A stretch of DNA of 10,236 nt from an uncultured Oscillospiraceae bacterium (lineage in GTDB: Bacteria > Bacillota > Clostridia > Oscillospirales > Oscillospiraceae), in contig CAAEDD010000208.1 in the NCBI GenBank assembly GCA_900754515.1, positions 1 to 10,236 of the forward strand, given 5' to 3'. This document shows positions 1-5,678 of the stretch, in pieces. A program made the translations under genes and the position numbers. How positions within the stretch are numbered: position 1 is the first letter of the stretch; every line of letters starts with the position of its first letter. The notes beneath the pieces are model-generated. The model searched no databases, was not told the DNA's origin, and was given only the letters and a program-made list of their open reading frames with translations.

Positions 1-2
1 GA

Positions 3-62
3 GCCCGTCGTATAGCTGACACGGCCTCGCAGCTTGGAGATATGATACTGGGAAAAGAATAA
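3..62 (+). CDS. C-terminal end of an unidentified protein (partial)
   Basis: Only the last 19 codons are present, ending in TAA at 60-62; the gene enters from beyond the left edge. The visible tail reads ARRIADTASQLGDMILGKE. It is consistent with an amphipathic helix but too short to assign to a family. The reading is supported because the other two + frames stop within the first 20 bases and because a strong hairpin terminator follows 14 bases after the stop. The gene converges on rsmG. No function is proposed. Confidence 0.55.
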   Translation, partial: ARRIADTASQLGDMILGKE

Positions 63-76
63 GCAAAAATGTGCAT

Positions 77-122
77 AAAAACCGGAGCCCCGCTTCCTGT
101 ATAGTGGGGCTCCGGTTTTTTT
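77..122. terminator. Bidirectional intrinsic terminator between convergent genes
   Basis: A perfect 15-bp stem (77-91 with 106-120) encloses a 14-nt loop. The stem ends in A5 on the left and a T-run (116-122) on the right, so either strand gives a GC-rich hairpin followed by a U-tract. It can end both the upstream + strand gene and the minus-strand rsmG operon, whose stop is at 152. Confidence 0.92.
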
Positions 123-151
123 ACGTTGTGTATGGGTAAAGCATTATGCCA

Positions 152-856
152 TTACAGGGGACTTTTCTTTATCTGGGCCCAGCGGCGGGGATATTTGCCT
201 GGGGTACCGTTAACCTTGCGTATGATTAGGGCACAGTGAGTCACATCGGTGCCTGGAATGGTATAGTCCAACTTCTTTTCTATCTTCCCGCCCAGAAGGC
301 GGATGGAATTTTCCGCTTCCTTCAACTCCTGGTCAAGGTCGCTGCCCTTCATGGCAATAAAGGCTCCACCCTTTTTCACATAGGGCAGGCACAGCTCACA
401 CAGCAGATTCAGCCGGGCTACGGCCCTGGAAAGGGCAAAGTCAAAGCTCTCACGATAGCCTTGGGGAATCTCCTCAGCCCTGGCATGGATGCATTCCACA
501 TCATCAAAATCCAACTTTTCACAGCTGCTTTTCAGAAAGCCGATGCGTTTGTCCAGGCTGTCAAGCAAGGTCAGCTTCAGCTCCGGGCAGGCAATCTTCA
601 TGGCAAGGCCGGGAAAGCCGGCCCCGGTGCCCACATCTATTGCCCGCCTGCCGGAAAAGTTATCCAGGCACAACAGCTGGACACAGTCAAGGAAATGCAG
701 ACGGGCCACATCCTCCTCACCGGATATGGCAGTGAGGTTCATGACCTTGTTCATCTCTTCCAGATATTCATAATAGACCCGGTAGCGCTCCAGGGCCCTG
801 GCTTCCAAACTGAGACCAAGAGATTCAAAACCGGAGCGGAGCAACTCTTCAAGCAT
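152..856 (-). CDS. rsmG: 16S rRNA (guanine-527-N7) methyltransferase RsmG (GidB)
   Basis: RsmG is an S-adenosylmethionine-dependent enzyme that methylates N7 of G527 in the 530 loop of 16S rRNA; loss of function is known to give low-level streptomycin resistance. The protein shows the family landmarks in order: NLTAI near residue 40, the SAM-binding glycine loop DVGTGAGFPG (about 74-83), the acidic end of strand 2 in LLDS (about 97-100), RAEE, SRAVA (about 143-147), MKG, and KYPRR near the C-terminus. Length (234 aa) is normal. Two in-frame ATGs lie six bases apart, at 862 and 856. The GAGG ribosome site sits 3 nt from the first and 9 nt from the second, so 856 is chosen; a start at 862 would overlap the upstream stop as ATGA. 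It is the last gene of a three-gene operon and is translationally close-coupled to the hydrolase gene before it. Confidence 0.95.
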   Translation of the reverse strand: MLEELLRSGFESLGLSLEARALERYRVYYEYLEEMNKVMNLTAISGEEDVARLHFLDCVQLLCLDNFSGRRAIDVGTGAGFPGLAMKIACPELKLTLLDSLDKRIGFLKSSCEKLDFDDVECIHARAEEIPQGYRESFDFALSRAVARLNLLCELCLPYVKKGGAFIAMKGSDLDQELKEAENSIRLLGGKIEKKLDYTIPGTDVTHCALIIRKVNGTPGKYPRRWAQIKKSPL

Positions 857-858
857 GG

Positions 859-1770
859 TCATGCACCTCGGACTGAATAGAAATTATGATCACCAATGGC
901 TATGGTCAGGTCAAGGCTGGAATCGAACCAGCCGCTGCCATAGGCGGGATTAACAAAATACAGACTGTCCCCTACGGTGTTGTAGCCGTCCAGACACAGA
1001 CAGGCGGCAATGCGGGCCATCTCATCGGGTGTCGCATAGACGCTGCCGTTGGATATGGGCTCAAACTGGATTATGTTATGGTCCATATCAAATATGACAT
1101 CAAAAATGGTGGCGGGAAAATCGGGGCTGTCCACCCGGTTCATTACCACATTGCCCACGCCAATCTGCCCGGCCAAAGGCTGCTGCCAGGACTCGGCGTA
1201 AATTATCTGGCTAAGCCAGAACAGCTCCTCACTGGGGTAGTTCAGATCGTAATAATCCTCACCGCCCGGTATTATGCGGGCATTAAGAGTGGAGACGTAC
1301 ATTGCCTGCTCTCCATTCTCAATCTCCGTATCCAGGCAGAGAAAGCGGCTGAGCAGGTCATATGGGAGGTACAACTGGCCTCCTGCGATGAACCAGCCCT
1401 GGGGAGCATAGAAATATCTGCCGTTGCCGGTGAGGTATTCCATTGAGCGGCTGCCGGTGAAATCCGTACCGGACAGAGTCAGAGTAAAGGCTGCCTCATC
1501 CCCTTGCCAGCTCCAGTCTATATGGAGATAGCTGCATATCGCACCTGGGCTGAGGTACATCTCTCCATCCCTGATGCAGCCCTGATCCATGAGCAGCCCG
1601 TCAAAGTACACAGGGAATTGTTCATATCCCGGCTCAGGATGCTCCTGAGGTAGACTCAACTCTGCCGTGTATTGCTGAGCGGCAGTATATGTCTCCTGCT
1701 TTCCCGTACAGCCGCAGAGACAGAGACAAAGGAGCAGGGCCAGAGCGGTAAATTTATTCCTGTTCCCCAT
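859..1770 (-). CDS. Lipoprotein with copper amine oxidase-type N-domain and SleB-type cell-wall hydrolase domain
   Basis: A 303-residue predicted exported lipoprotein. Residues 1-21 form a lipoprotein signal: a short basic start, a hydrophobic core rich in Leu and Cys, and a lipobox ending at Cys21 (LCGC). Residues about 50-165 look like a copper-amine-oxidase N-terminal-like domain, a module common on clostridial surface proteins. Residues about 183-298 match the Hydrolase_2/SleB family: QIIYAES with probable catalytic Glu193, GQIGVGNVVMNRV, FPATIFDV, QFEPISNGSVY, YFVNP and IGDHNFYS. SleB-family enzymes are lytic transglycosylases acting on spore cortex or vegetative peptidoglycan; with a lipid anchor this one probably acts at the outer face of the membrane. 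Its ATG lies inside the end of the TSCPD gene (17-nt overlap) without an obvious strong ribosome site, which suggests translational coupling. It could serve in germination, sporulation or vegetative wall turnover; the sequence does not decide. Confidence 0.86.
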   Translation of the reverse strand: MGNRNKFTALALLLCLCLCGCTGKQETYTAAQQYTAELSLPQEHPEPGYEQFPVYFDGLLMDQGCIRDGEMYLSPGAICSYLHIDWSWQGDEAAFTLTLSGTDFTGSRSMEYLTGNGRYFYAPQGWFIAGGQLYLPYDLLSRFLCLDTEIENGEQAMYVSTLNARIIPGGEDYYDLNYPSEELFWLSQIIYAESWQQPLAGQIGVGNVVMNRVDSPDFPATIFDVIFDMDHNIIQFEPISNGSVYATPDEMARIAACLCLDGYNTVGDSLYFVNPAYGSGWFDSSLDLTIAIGDHNFYSVRGA

Positions 1771-2011
1771 CGCGTATCTGTTTGAGGGCCTGAGCCAACT
1801 GATCGGGGCATGAGGTCTTCTTCATACCGCAGCGGATGCCTTCCATACGTTCTATGGCGTCGTCCACACTCATGCCTTTCAGCAGTCGGGAGATGCCCTG
1901 AAGATTACCGGGACAGCCGCCCATAACATCAACGTTTACTATGCGGCCATTCTCTACCTCTATATCCATAAGCTGAGAGCATACGCCCCGGGGTCTGTAT
2001 TGAAATTTCAT
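1754..2011 (-). CDS. TSCPD-domain protein (TIGR03905-like)
   Basis: A small 85-residue protein carrying the TSCPD domain, named after the motif visible near its C-terminus (KKTSCPDQLAQAL). The domain also occurs at the C-terminus of some ribonucleotide reductases; stand-alone copies have no established function. Four cysteines are spread through the protein (GVCSQ, GGCPGN, IRCGMK, TSCPD), consistent with metal binding. An in-frame ATG exists at 2074, but that codon lies in the -35 box of the promoter. The real start is therefore ATG 2011 (MKFQYRPRGV), preceded by AAAGGAA and about 28 nt from the predicted transcript start. First gene of the operon with the SleB-type lipoprotein and rsmG. Confidence 0.85.
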   Translation of the reverse strand: MKFQYRPRGVCSQLMDIEVENGRIVNVDVMGGCPGNLQGISRLLKGMSVDDAIERMEGIRCGMKKTSCPDQLAQALKQIRDGEQE

Positions 2012-2045
2012 ATTATGTCGTTTCCTTTCCCTGTTTATCCAGCAC

Positions 2046-2074
2046 ATGATAACATGAGGGTGAGGTTTTTTCAA
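2046..2074 (-). promoter_or_regulatory. SigA-type promoter of the TSCPD-hydrolase-rsmG operon
   Basis: On the minus strand, TTGAAA (2074-2069) is followed by a 17-nt spacer and TATCAT (2051-2046). Transcription would begin near 2039, leaving a 5' leader of about 28 nt before ATG 2011. Spacing is ideal and each box has one mismatch to consensus. Confidence 0.8.
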
Positions 2075-2083
2075 GTGGCCATG

Positions 2084-2110
2084 ATATCCGGCGAACGAAG
2101 CTCATAACTT
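2084..2110 (+). promoter_or_regulatory. Possible sporulation (SigE-like) promoter of spoIIP
   Basis: ATATC at 2084-2088, a 14-nt gap, and CATAACTT at 2103-2110 loosely resemble the SigE pattern (ATATT and CATACAAT). The transcript would start shortly before the ribosome site AGAGGA (2129-2134). No good SigA promoter is visible in the 135-base divergent gap on this strand. spoIIP belongs to the SigE regulon in Bacillus subtilis, which motivates the call, but the match is weak. Confidence 0.3.
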
Positions 2111-2145
2111 TATATGTATAAACTTATGAGAGGACGGGTGAGTGG

Positions 2146-3240
2146 ATGCAGGCGGCGAAAAAACTGGCGATGATGGGCTGCGCTACAATGATAATGTATG
2201 TGCTGGCTATAAGCGGAGCGGGAGAGAGGATTGGCAATGCAGTGCTGGAGAAGCTGGGGGATGACAGAATGAAAAACGTGGTTGTGGTATCGGATAATCT
2301 GAAAGCAGCGCCGGCGGCTGCATCCACGCTGAGTTTGAACGTCAGCGCCACAGCGGAACCGGTGCAGAAGATAACGGCCATGGCGGAGAAGAACGCCGGG
2401 AGCCTGCCGGAGATGGAACTCATGTATCCGGCGGAGGCGGCTGAAGAAACGGAAACCGGGGACAATCTGGAGATAATGGAGACTACCATTGACGGCGGGC
2501 TTACCATAAACAACGCTACTCAATACTGGGTGGATGCGGCTCAGATAGTATCCGACGGGCCAGGCATCAGCCTGCCTTACGGGGAGCCACAGATACTCAT
2601 AATACATACCCATTCCAGCGAGGCCTATACCCAGGCGGGCCTTGACAGATATGAACCCAGCGACACCAATCGTACGGAGAATACGGAATTCAACATAGTG
2701 CGCATAGGGGATGAGCTTACGGAGATATTCCAGGAAGCGGGGCTGAACGTTATCCATGACCGGGGAATATATGACTATCCCAGTTACACCGGCTCATATA
2801 CCCGCTCCGGCCAGGCTATAGAGCAGTACCTGAGGGACTACCCCAGTATAAAAATAGTACTGGACATCCACAGAGACGCTCTGGGTACCGACGACGTGGT
2901 ATATAAGACCATGGCAGAAGAAGATGGTGTGGTTGCCAGCCAGATAATGCTTCTGGTAGGTACCGATGAGAGCGGGCTGGAACACCCCAACTGGCGGCAG
3001 AACCTGGCCATGGCATTATATCTGCAAAACTCCGTGAATGCCAGACACCCCACGCTGATGCGGCCGGTATCCCTGGTACGGGAACGGTATAACCAGCATC
3101 TCAGCCCCGGTTCCATGATTGTTGAGGTGGGCAGCAACGGCAACACTCTACAGGAGGCTTTGGCGGCCATACGTCTTTTTGGCAACGCGGCAGCCCCGGC
3201 TCTTGTCCAGCTGGTGGAACAGCCTCAGGAGGGAGCCTGA
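2146..3240 (+). CDS. spoIIP: Stage II sporulation protein P (SpoIIP)
   Basis: SpoIIP is the amidase/endopeptidase of the SpoIID-SpoIIP-SpoIIM complex that strips peptidoglycan so that the mother-cell membrane can engulf the forespore. The 364-residue protein has one N-terminal membrane segment (about 7-25), a variable Ala/Glu-rich linker (about 50-140), and a C-terminal catalytic domain from about 148. Family motifs visible are ILIIHTHSSEAY (His154, His156, Glu159), IGDELTEIF, HDRGIYDYPSYTGSY, VLDIHRDALG (His242), WRQNLAMA, YNQHLSPGSMIVEVGSNGNTLQEA (Glu327). The His and Glu residues are the expected zinc and catalytic positions. The ATG follows AGAGGA at an 11-nt distance. It diverges from the TSCPD operon. 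In many Firmicutes spoIIP follows gpr, but that neighbour is absent here. No clear terminator separates it from the PerR-like gene, which has its own promoter. Confidence 0.95.
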   Translation: MQAAKKLAMMGCATMIMYVLAISGAGERIGNAVLEKLGDDRMKNVVVVSDNLKAAPAAASTLSLNVSATAEPVQKITAMAEKNAGSLPEMELMYPAEAAEETETGDNLEIMETTIDGGLTINNATQYWVDAAQIVSDGPGISLPYGEPQILIIHTHSSEAYTQAGLDRYEPSDTNRTENTEFNIVRIGDELTEIFQEAGLNVIHDRGIYDYPSYTGSYTRSGQAIEQYLRDYPSIKIVLDIHRDALGTDDVVYKTMAEEDGVVASQIMLLVGTDESGLEHPNWRQNLAMALYLQNSVNARHPTLMRPVSLVRERYNQHLSPGSMIVEVGSNGNTLQEALAAIRLFGNAAAPALVQLVEQPQEGA

Positions 3241-3288
3241 GTGACAAAGCCATGTGAGGAAAAAGACAAAATTTTTTTGAAAAAACTC

Positions 3289-3317
3289 TTTACAAAGTCC
3301 AGGACATGTGCTATATT
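3289..3317 (+). promoter_or_regulatory. SigA-type promoter of the PerR-like gene
   Basis: TTTACA (3289-3294), a 17-nt spacer, and an extended -10 TGCTATATT (3309-3317). The predicted start, near 3324-3325, falls inside the palindrome at 3322-3344, so a regulator bound there would block transcription. Confidence 0.75.
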
Positions 3318-3321
3318 CATT

Positions 3322-3344
3322 TCAGTAATAAGAATCATTATTGA
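3322..3344 (+). promoter_or_regulatory. Candidate Fur/PerR-family operator (autoregulatory)
   Basis: A 23-bp imperfect palindrome centred on 3333, with 8 of 11 pairs matching; half-sites are roughly TCAGTAAT and ATTATTGA. The AT-rich TAAT/ATTA half-sites resemble Fur and PerR boxes. It overlaps the predicted transcription start of the adjacent Fur-family gene, the arrangement expected for autoregulation. Assignment to this regulator is inference. Confidence 0.6.
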
Positions 3345-3356
3345 ATTGAGGTGCCC

Positions 3357-3758
3357 ATGGAAAATAAAAGGAAAAACAGCAGAAAGCGCCAGGCTATACT
3401 GGATGCCCTCTGCGCCACAAAGGAGCACCCCACGGCAGAGATGCTGTATAGGCAGCTGAAAGCCGATTATCCTGAGCTCAGCCTGGGCACGGTTTACAGG
3501 AACCTGGGCGTTCTGGCTGAAGAGGGGCTGGCGGTAAGTGTATGCCGGGTGGCCGGCCAGGAGCGCTATGACGCAACGACAGCGCCTCACGCCCATTTCG
3601 TTTGCCGCTCATGCCGAAAGGTCATGGATATGGAGCTGCCGGAGGCAGTGGCCGAGACTTGCTGTGAGCTTGACAGGGAATACGGCTTTATGGCCGAGGA
3701 ATGCTCCCTCACTATATGTGGGCTTTGCAGCAGCTGCCGTAAGCTGCAGACCAGCTGA
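3357..3758 (+). CDS. Fur-family, PerR-like metal-dependent repressor
   Basis: A 133-residue Fur-superfamily transcription factor. The N-terminal winged helix contains HPTAEMLYRQL and LSLGTVYRNLGVLAEEGL, the standard recognition region. Numbering from an upstream in-frame GTG at 3351, the regulatory metal ligands expected for PerR are all present: His26, Asp74 (RYD), His80 and His82 (PHAHF) and Asp93 (VMDME). The last is Asp, as in PerR, rather than the Glu typical of Fur. Two CxxC pairs (CRSC, and CSSC near the end) form the structural zinc site. PerR senses peroxide through iron-catalysed oxidation of its His ligands and derepresses defence genes. The start is ATG 3357, with GAGG five bases before it; the GTG at 3351 overlaps the ribosome site. 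The rubrerythrin and rubredoxin genes immediately downstream are classical PerR targets in clostridia, which supports PerR over Fur or Zur. No terminator is visible before the next promoter. Confidence 0.85.
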   Translation: MENKRKNSRKRQAILDALCATKEHPTAEMLYRQLKADYPELSLGTVYRNLGVLAEEGLAVSVCRVAGQERYDATTAPHAHFVCRSCRKVMDMELPEAVAETCCELDREYGFMAEECSLTICGLCSSCRKLQTS

Positions 3759-3774
3759 TAAATTTTAGTTTTTT

Positions 3775-3804
3775 ATTGCAAATTCTGCAATGAAAATATA
3801 TAAT
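3775..3804 (+). promoter_or_regulatory. Promoter of the rubrerythrin-rubredoxin operon with overlapping palindrome
   Basis: TTGCAA (3776-3781), a 17-nt spacer and a consensus TATAAT (3799-3804). A perfect inverted repeat ATTGCA-AATTC-TGCAAT (3775-3791) overlaps the -35 box and could be a repressor site. It does not resemble the palindrome in front of the PerR-like gene. The transcript would start near 3811, giving a leader of about 37 nt ending in AGGAGG. Confidence 0.78.
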
Positions 3805-3847
3805 CAAAACACACAAGACATAATTACTTATCAGGAGGAAAGTTACT

Positions 3848-4414
3848 ATGAAGAAATGGGTATGTCCGGTATGCGGTTACGTTTATGAGGGAGAGAATCC
3901 CCCCGAGTTCTGCCCCCAGTGCAAGGTTCCCGGCTCCAGATTCACCGAGATGAAGGAAGGCATGGCCTGGGCTGCTGAGCATGTTGTCGGTGTAGGCAAG
4001 CAGTTTGGCGCCGACGTTCCCGAAGAAGTCAAGGCTGAGATCATTGCCGGTCTGAAGGCCAACTTCGAAGGCGAGTGCACCGAGGTGGGTATGTACCTGG
4101 CCATGGCCCGTGTTGCCCATCGTGAGGGATATCCTGAAATCGGCATGTACTGGGAGAAGGCCGGCCTGGAGGAGGCCGAGCACGCCGCCAAGTTTGCCGA
4201 GCTCCTGGGCGAGGTTGTTACCGACAGCACCAAGAAGAATCTGGAAATGCGCGTTGAAGCCGAAAACGGCGCTACCGCAGGCAAGTTCGAGCTGGCAAAG
4301 CTGGCTAAGAAGTACAATCTGGATGCCATCCACGACACCGTCCATGAGATGGCTCGTGACGAGGCCCGCCATGGCAAGGCTTTTGAGGGCCTGCTGAACC
4401 GCTACTTCAAGTAA
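3848..4414 (+). CDS. Reverse rubrerythrin (N-terminal rubredoxin domain, C-terminal di-iron domain)
   Basis: A 188-residue non-haem iron peroxidase that reduces hydrogen peroxide to water in anaerobes with electrons relayed from NAD(P)H. The domain order is reversed relative to classical rubrerythrin. The rubredoxin-type Fe(SCys)4 centre is at the N-terminus (CPVC at 6-9, CPQC at 22-25). The ferritin-like four-helix domain follows, with Glu74 and Glu79 in the first helix, EEAEH (Glu109, His112), EMRVEAE (Glu133, Glu137) and DEARH (Glu172, His175). Clostridial reverse rubrerythrins are known PerR-controlled peroxidases. AGGAGGAAA lies just upstream of the ATG. The rubredoxin gene follows 40 bases later with no terminator between, so they are probably one transcript. 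Codon choice is strongly biased to C/G-ending codons, suggesting high expression. Confidence 0.93.
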   Translation: MKKWVCPVCGYVYEGENPPEFCPQCKVPGSRFTEMKEGMAWAAEHVVGVGKQFGADVPEEVKAEIIAGLKANFEGECTEVGMYLAMARVAHREGYPEIGMYWEKAGLEEAEHAAKFAELLGEVVTDSTKKNLEMRVEAENGATAGKFELAKLAKKYNLDAIHDTVHEMARDEARHGKAFEGLLNRYFK

Positions 4415-4454
4415 TCATAAAATAATAATAAAACTTATTCAGGAGGTAAAAGCC

Positions 4455-4589
4455 ATGAAATATGTGTGCAACGTATGCGGCTGGGTCTACGACGAGGAAG
4501 AGACCGGAGTGAAGTGGGAAGATCTGCCCGATGACTTCACCTGTGAGCTTTGCGGCGTGGGCAAGGATCAGTTCAGCCCCGAGGAGTAA
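4455..4589 (+). CDS. Short rubredoxin (44 aa)
   Basis: A one-electron carrier with a single Fe(SCys)4 centre and the likely electron donor to the adjacent rubrerythrin. Two rubredoxin knuckles are clear: CNVCGW (Cys5, Cys8) and CELCGVGKDQF (Cys30, Cys33), with the conserved WEDLPDDF before the second. At 44 residues it is shorter than the usual 52-54. The missing residues are in the loop between the knuckles (VYDEEETGVKWEDLP), as in the known 45-residue Desulfovibrio desulfuricans rubredoxin. AGGAGG at 4441-4446 lies eight bases before the ATG. It is second in the operon with the rubrerythrin and is followed by a hairpin terminator. Confidence 0.93.
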   Translation: MKYVCNVCGWVYDEEETGVKWEDLPDDFTCELCGVGKDQFSPEE

Positions 4590-4606
4590 TTATTAGGAAA
4601 ACCCAA

Positions 4607-4638
4607 GGCCGGGAGCACAAAGCTCCCGGCCCTTTCAA
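4607..4638 (+). terminator. Terminator of the rubrerythrin-rubredoxin operon
   Basis: A perfect 10-bp GC-rich stem (4607-4616 with 4622-4631) with a five-base ACAAA loop, 17 bases after the rubredoxin stop. The following tract (CTTTCAATT) is only moderately T-rich, so termination may be partial. Confidence 0.75.
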
Positions 4639-4766
4639 TTCAGGCGGGTATCCTTATTGCATACGGCCGTGATGCGCCCTATCAACCCGCCGCCGGCATA
4701 TCTATTTTAATCCCTGGACTTAGGGACAGGTGGGGGAAACAGTCGGAGAGTTTTAATTATTGACTA

Positions 4767-4795
4767 TTGAAATTTACCCTTCGCTATGTTATAAT
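4767..4795 (+). promoter_or_regulatory. SigA promoter of tRNA-Gly
   Basis: TTGAAA (4767-4772), a 17-nt spacer and an extended consensus -10 TGTTATAAT (4787-4795). Transcription would start near 4802, about 11 bases before the mature tRNA 5' end. A second TTGACT at 4760 is 24 nt from the -10 and is less likely to be used. Confidence 0.85.
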
Positions 4796-4812
4796 GACCG
4801 GGCATTGAAAAT

Positions 4813-4886
4813 GCGGGGTTGGTATATCGGTATTACTCCAGCTTCCCAAGCTGGCTAGGCGGGTTCGACTCCCGTACCCCGCTCCA
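4813..4886 (+). tRNA. tRNA-Gly (anticodon CCC)
   Basis: The cloverleaf can be folded by eye. The acceptor stem GCGGGGT pairs with ACCCCGC. The anticodon stem CCAGC/GCTGG encloses the loop TTCCCAA, giving anticodon CCC, which reads the glycine codon GGG. The T-arm is GCGGG-TTCGACT-CCCGT. The discriminator base is T and CCA is encoded. The D-stem is short (GTA/TAC with a mismatched fourth pair). Total length is 74 with CCA. It has a dedicated promoter and terminator, so it is transcribed alone. Confidence 0.95.
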
Positions 4887-4890
4887 CCAC

Positions 4891-4927
4891 AGCGGAGCAA
4901 GCGTCATATCGCTTGCTCCGCTTTTTT
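4891..4927 (+). terminator. Terminator of tRNA-Gly
   Basis: A perfect 13-bp stem (4891-4903 with 4910-4922), loop TCATAT, and a T6 tract (4922-4927) beginning four bases after the tRNA CCA end. Confidence 0.93.
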
Positions 4928-4967
4928 ATGCCTGCGGCAAATAATTTGCATAGTGTGCTTATTTTGG

Positions 4968-5008
4968 CATAGAAAAGAGGCAGCCACCTCATATATGAAA
5001 TGGCTGCC
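4968..5008 (-). terminator. Terminator of the degenerate sigma/partner locus
   Basis: On the minus strand, GGCAGCCA pairs with TGGCTGCC (5008-5001 with 4986-4979), with a 14-nt loop containing the small palindrome TCATATATGA. The run TCTTTTCT follows. It lies 20 bases after the stop at 5028 and shows that the original operon ended here. Confidence 0.7.
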
Positions 5009-5027
5009 CACACAAATTAGTGCTTAC

Positions 5028-5584
5028 CTATTTGAGAGAAATAGGGTCAGATAATTTATAGTAGTTTAAGTTCCAAGAAATATAGCCAGTGGTTGGAAAA
5101 TAGCTCATATTATTTATCACCAGCCCATCGTTTGTAATGAGTTTAATTTCTACAATGCTGTTCATAAGTTCCGCCTGCTCAGCTTCCGTCATATTATCCA
5201 ATACCGCTTTCTGGTAATCATCATTGCCAAGTGCTGCCGCGTTGTAGATGTTTTCAAACAAACTTTTAATTTCTGCGAAATCAGATACCTCTTTGCCCTC
5301 AATCTCTACTATACGAATATCCTCGACACTATCCACCCCGTATACAACAAACATTTCGCTGGGTTCCTGATATGTGTTCGTATCAAAATGGGTGAAACAG
5401 CAGAACAAGGCAAAAGCATATTCCTCATTTTCAGAGGCAATATAGACCGCCCTTTGCGAGCGTTCCTGTTCACTATGTTATACGAAAAGCTGTGACAGAT
5501 TTTTCCGTATTTAATGTCCAGCTCTCGTATGGCCTGCTGGTCACGCTGGAAAAACAGTTCCAAAATTTTTTCATCGTCTATCAT
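5028..5584 (-). pseudogene. Collapsed ECF-type sigma factor gene fused out of frame to the C-terminus of a probable partner protein
   Basis: The 5' part (5584 to about 5470) encodes MIDDEKILELFFQRDQQAIRE and then DIKYGKICHSFSYNIVN, which I recognise as the start of sigma-70 region 2 of a clostridial sigma factor. The rest of region 2 and all of region 4 are missing. From about 5477 to 5028 a different frame is open and encodes a soluble-looking domain of about 147 residues. It contains SQRAVYIASENEEYAFALF, EMFVVYGVDSVEDIRIVEIEG, FENIYNAAALGNDDY and a tail ending DPISLK, resembling the extracytoplasmic end of proteins encoded after such sigma factors. Reading on from the sigma start gives nonsense (RNARKGRSILPLK) until a stop at 5309. 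The simplest reading is an internal deletion that removed most of the sigma gene and the start of the next gene. The 5' end is intact: ATG 5584 follows AGGAGG at seven bases. A TTG at 5408 could allow translation of the C-terminal part, but it has no supporting ribosome site. Confidence 0.72.
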
Positions 5585-5669
5585 CTCACCGCCTCCTCTC
5601 TGTCTTCACCCATATACTACGGTTTCGGTGGTAAAAACTACATTATTAATCTAAAATTTTTCCAAAATA

Positions 5670-5678
5670 ATTATACCA
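5670..5678 (-). promoter_or_regulatory. Possible extended -10 promoter for the sigma pseudogene
   Basis: On the minus strand TGG-TATAAT (5678-5670) forms an extended -10, about 86 bases upstream of ATG 5584. No good -35 is visible at 17 nt. The same bases contain the stop codon of the recombinase relic. A separate ECF-like candidate lies closer to the gene (TGTAGT, 15 nt, CGTA, about 5639-5615), which would fit autoregulation. Both are weak. Confidence 0.35.

Noticed and set aside
236..880. 214-codon open frame on the + strand opposite rsmG
   Set aside because: It is a shadow of rsmG, whose motifs are unmistakable, and its translation resembles no known family.
2012..2074. N-terminal 21-residue extension of the TSCPD protein
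   Set aside because: It would start inside the -35 box of a near-consensus promoter, and family similarity begins at the downstream ATG.
3813..3840. Possible PerR box near the rubrerythrin start (ATAATTACTTAT)
   Set aside because: Only about half of the positions match a TTATAATNATTATAA-type box, which is expected by chance in AT-rich leaders.
4860..4886. tRNA-Gly 3' end as an attachment site for the element relic
   Set aside because: No second copy of the tRNA 3' end was found by eye elsewhere in the window, and large serine recombinases do not usually target tRNA genes.
5028..5408. Independent 126-residue gene starting at TTG 5408
   Set aside because: The same frame stays open upstream to about 5477 with protein-like sequence, and no ribosome site precedes 5408. 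It is better read as the 3' part of a truncated gene.
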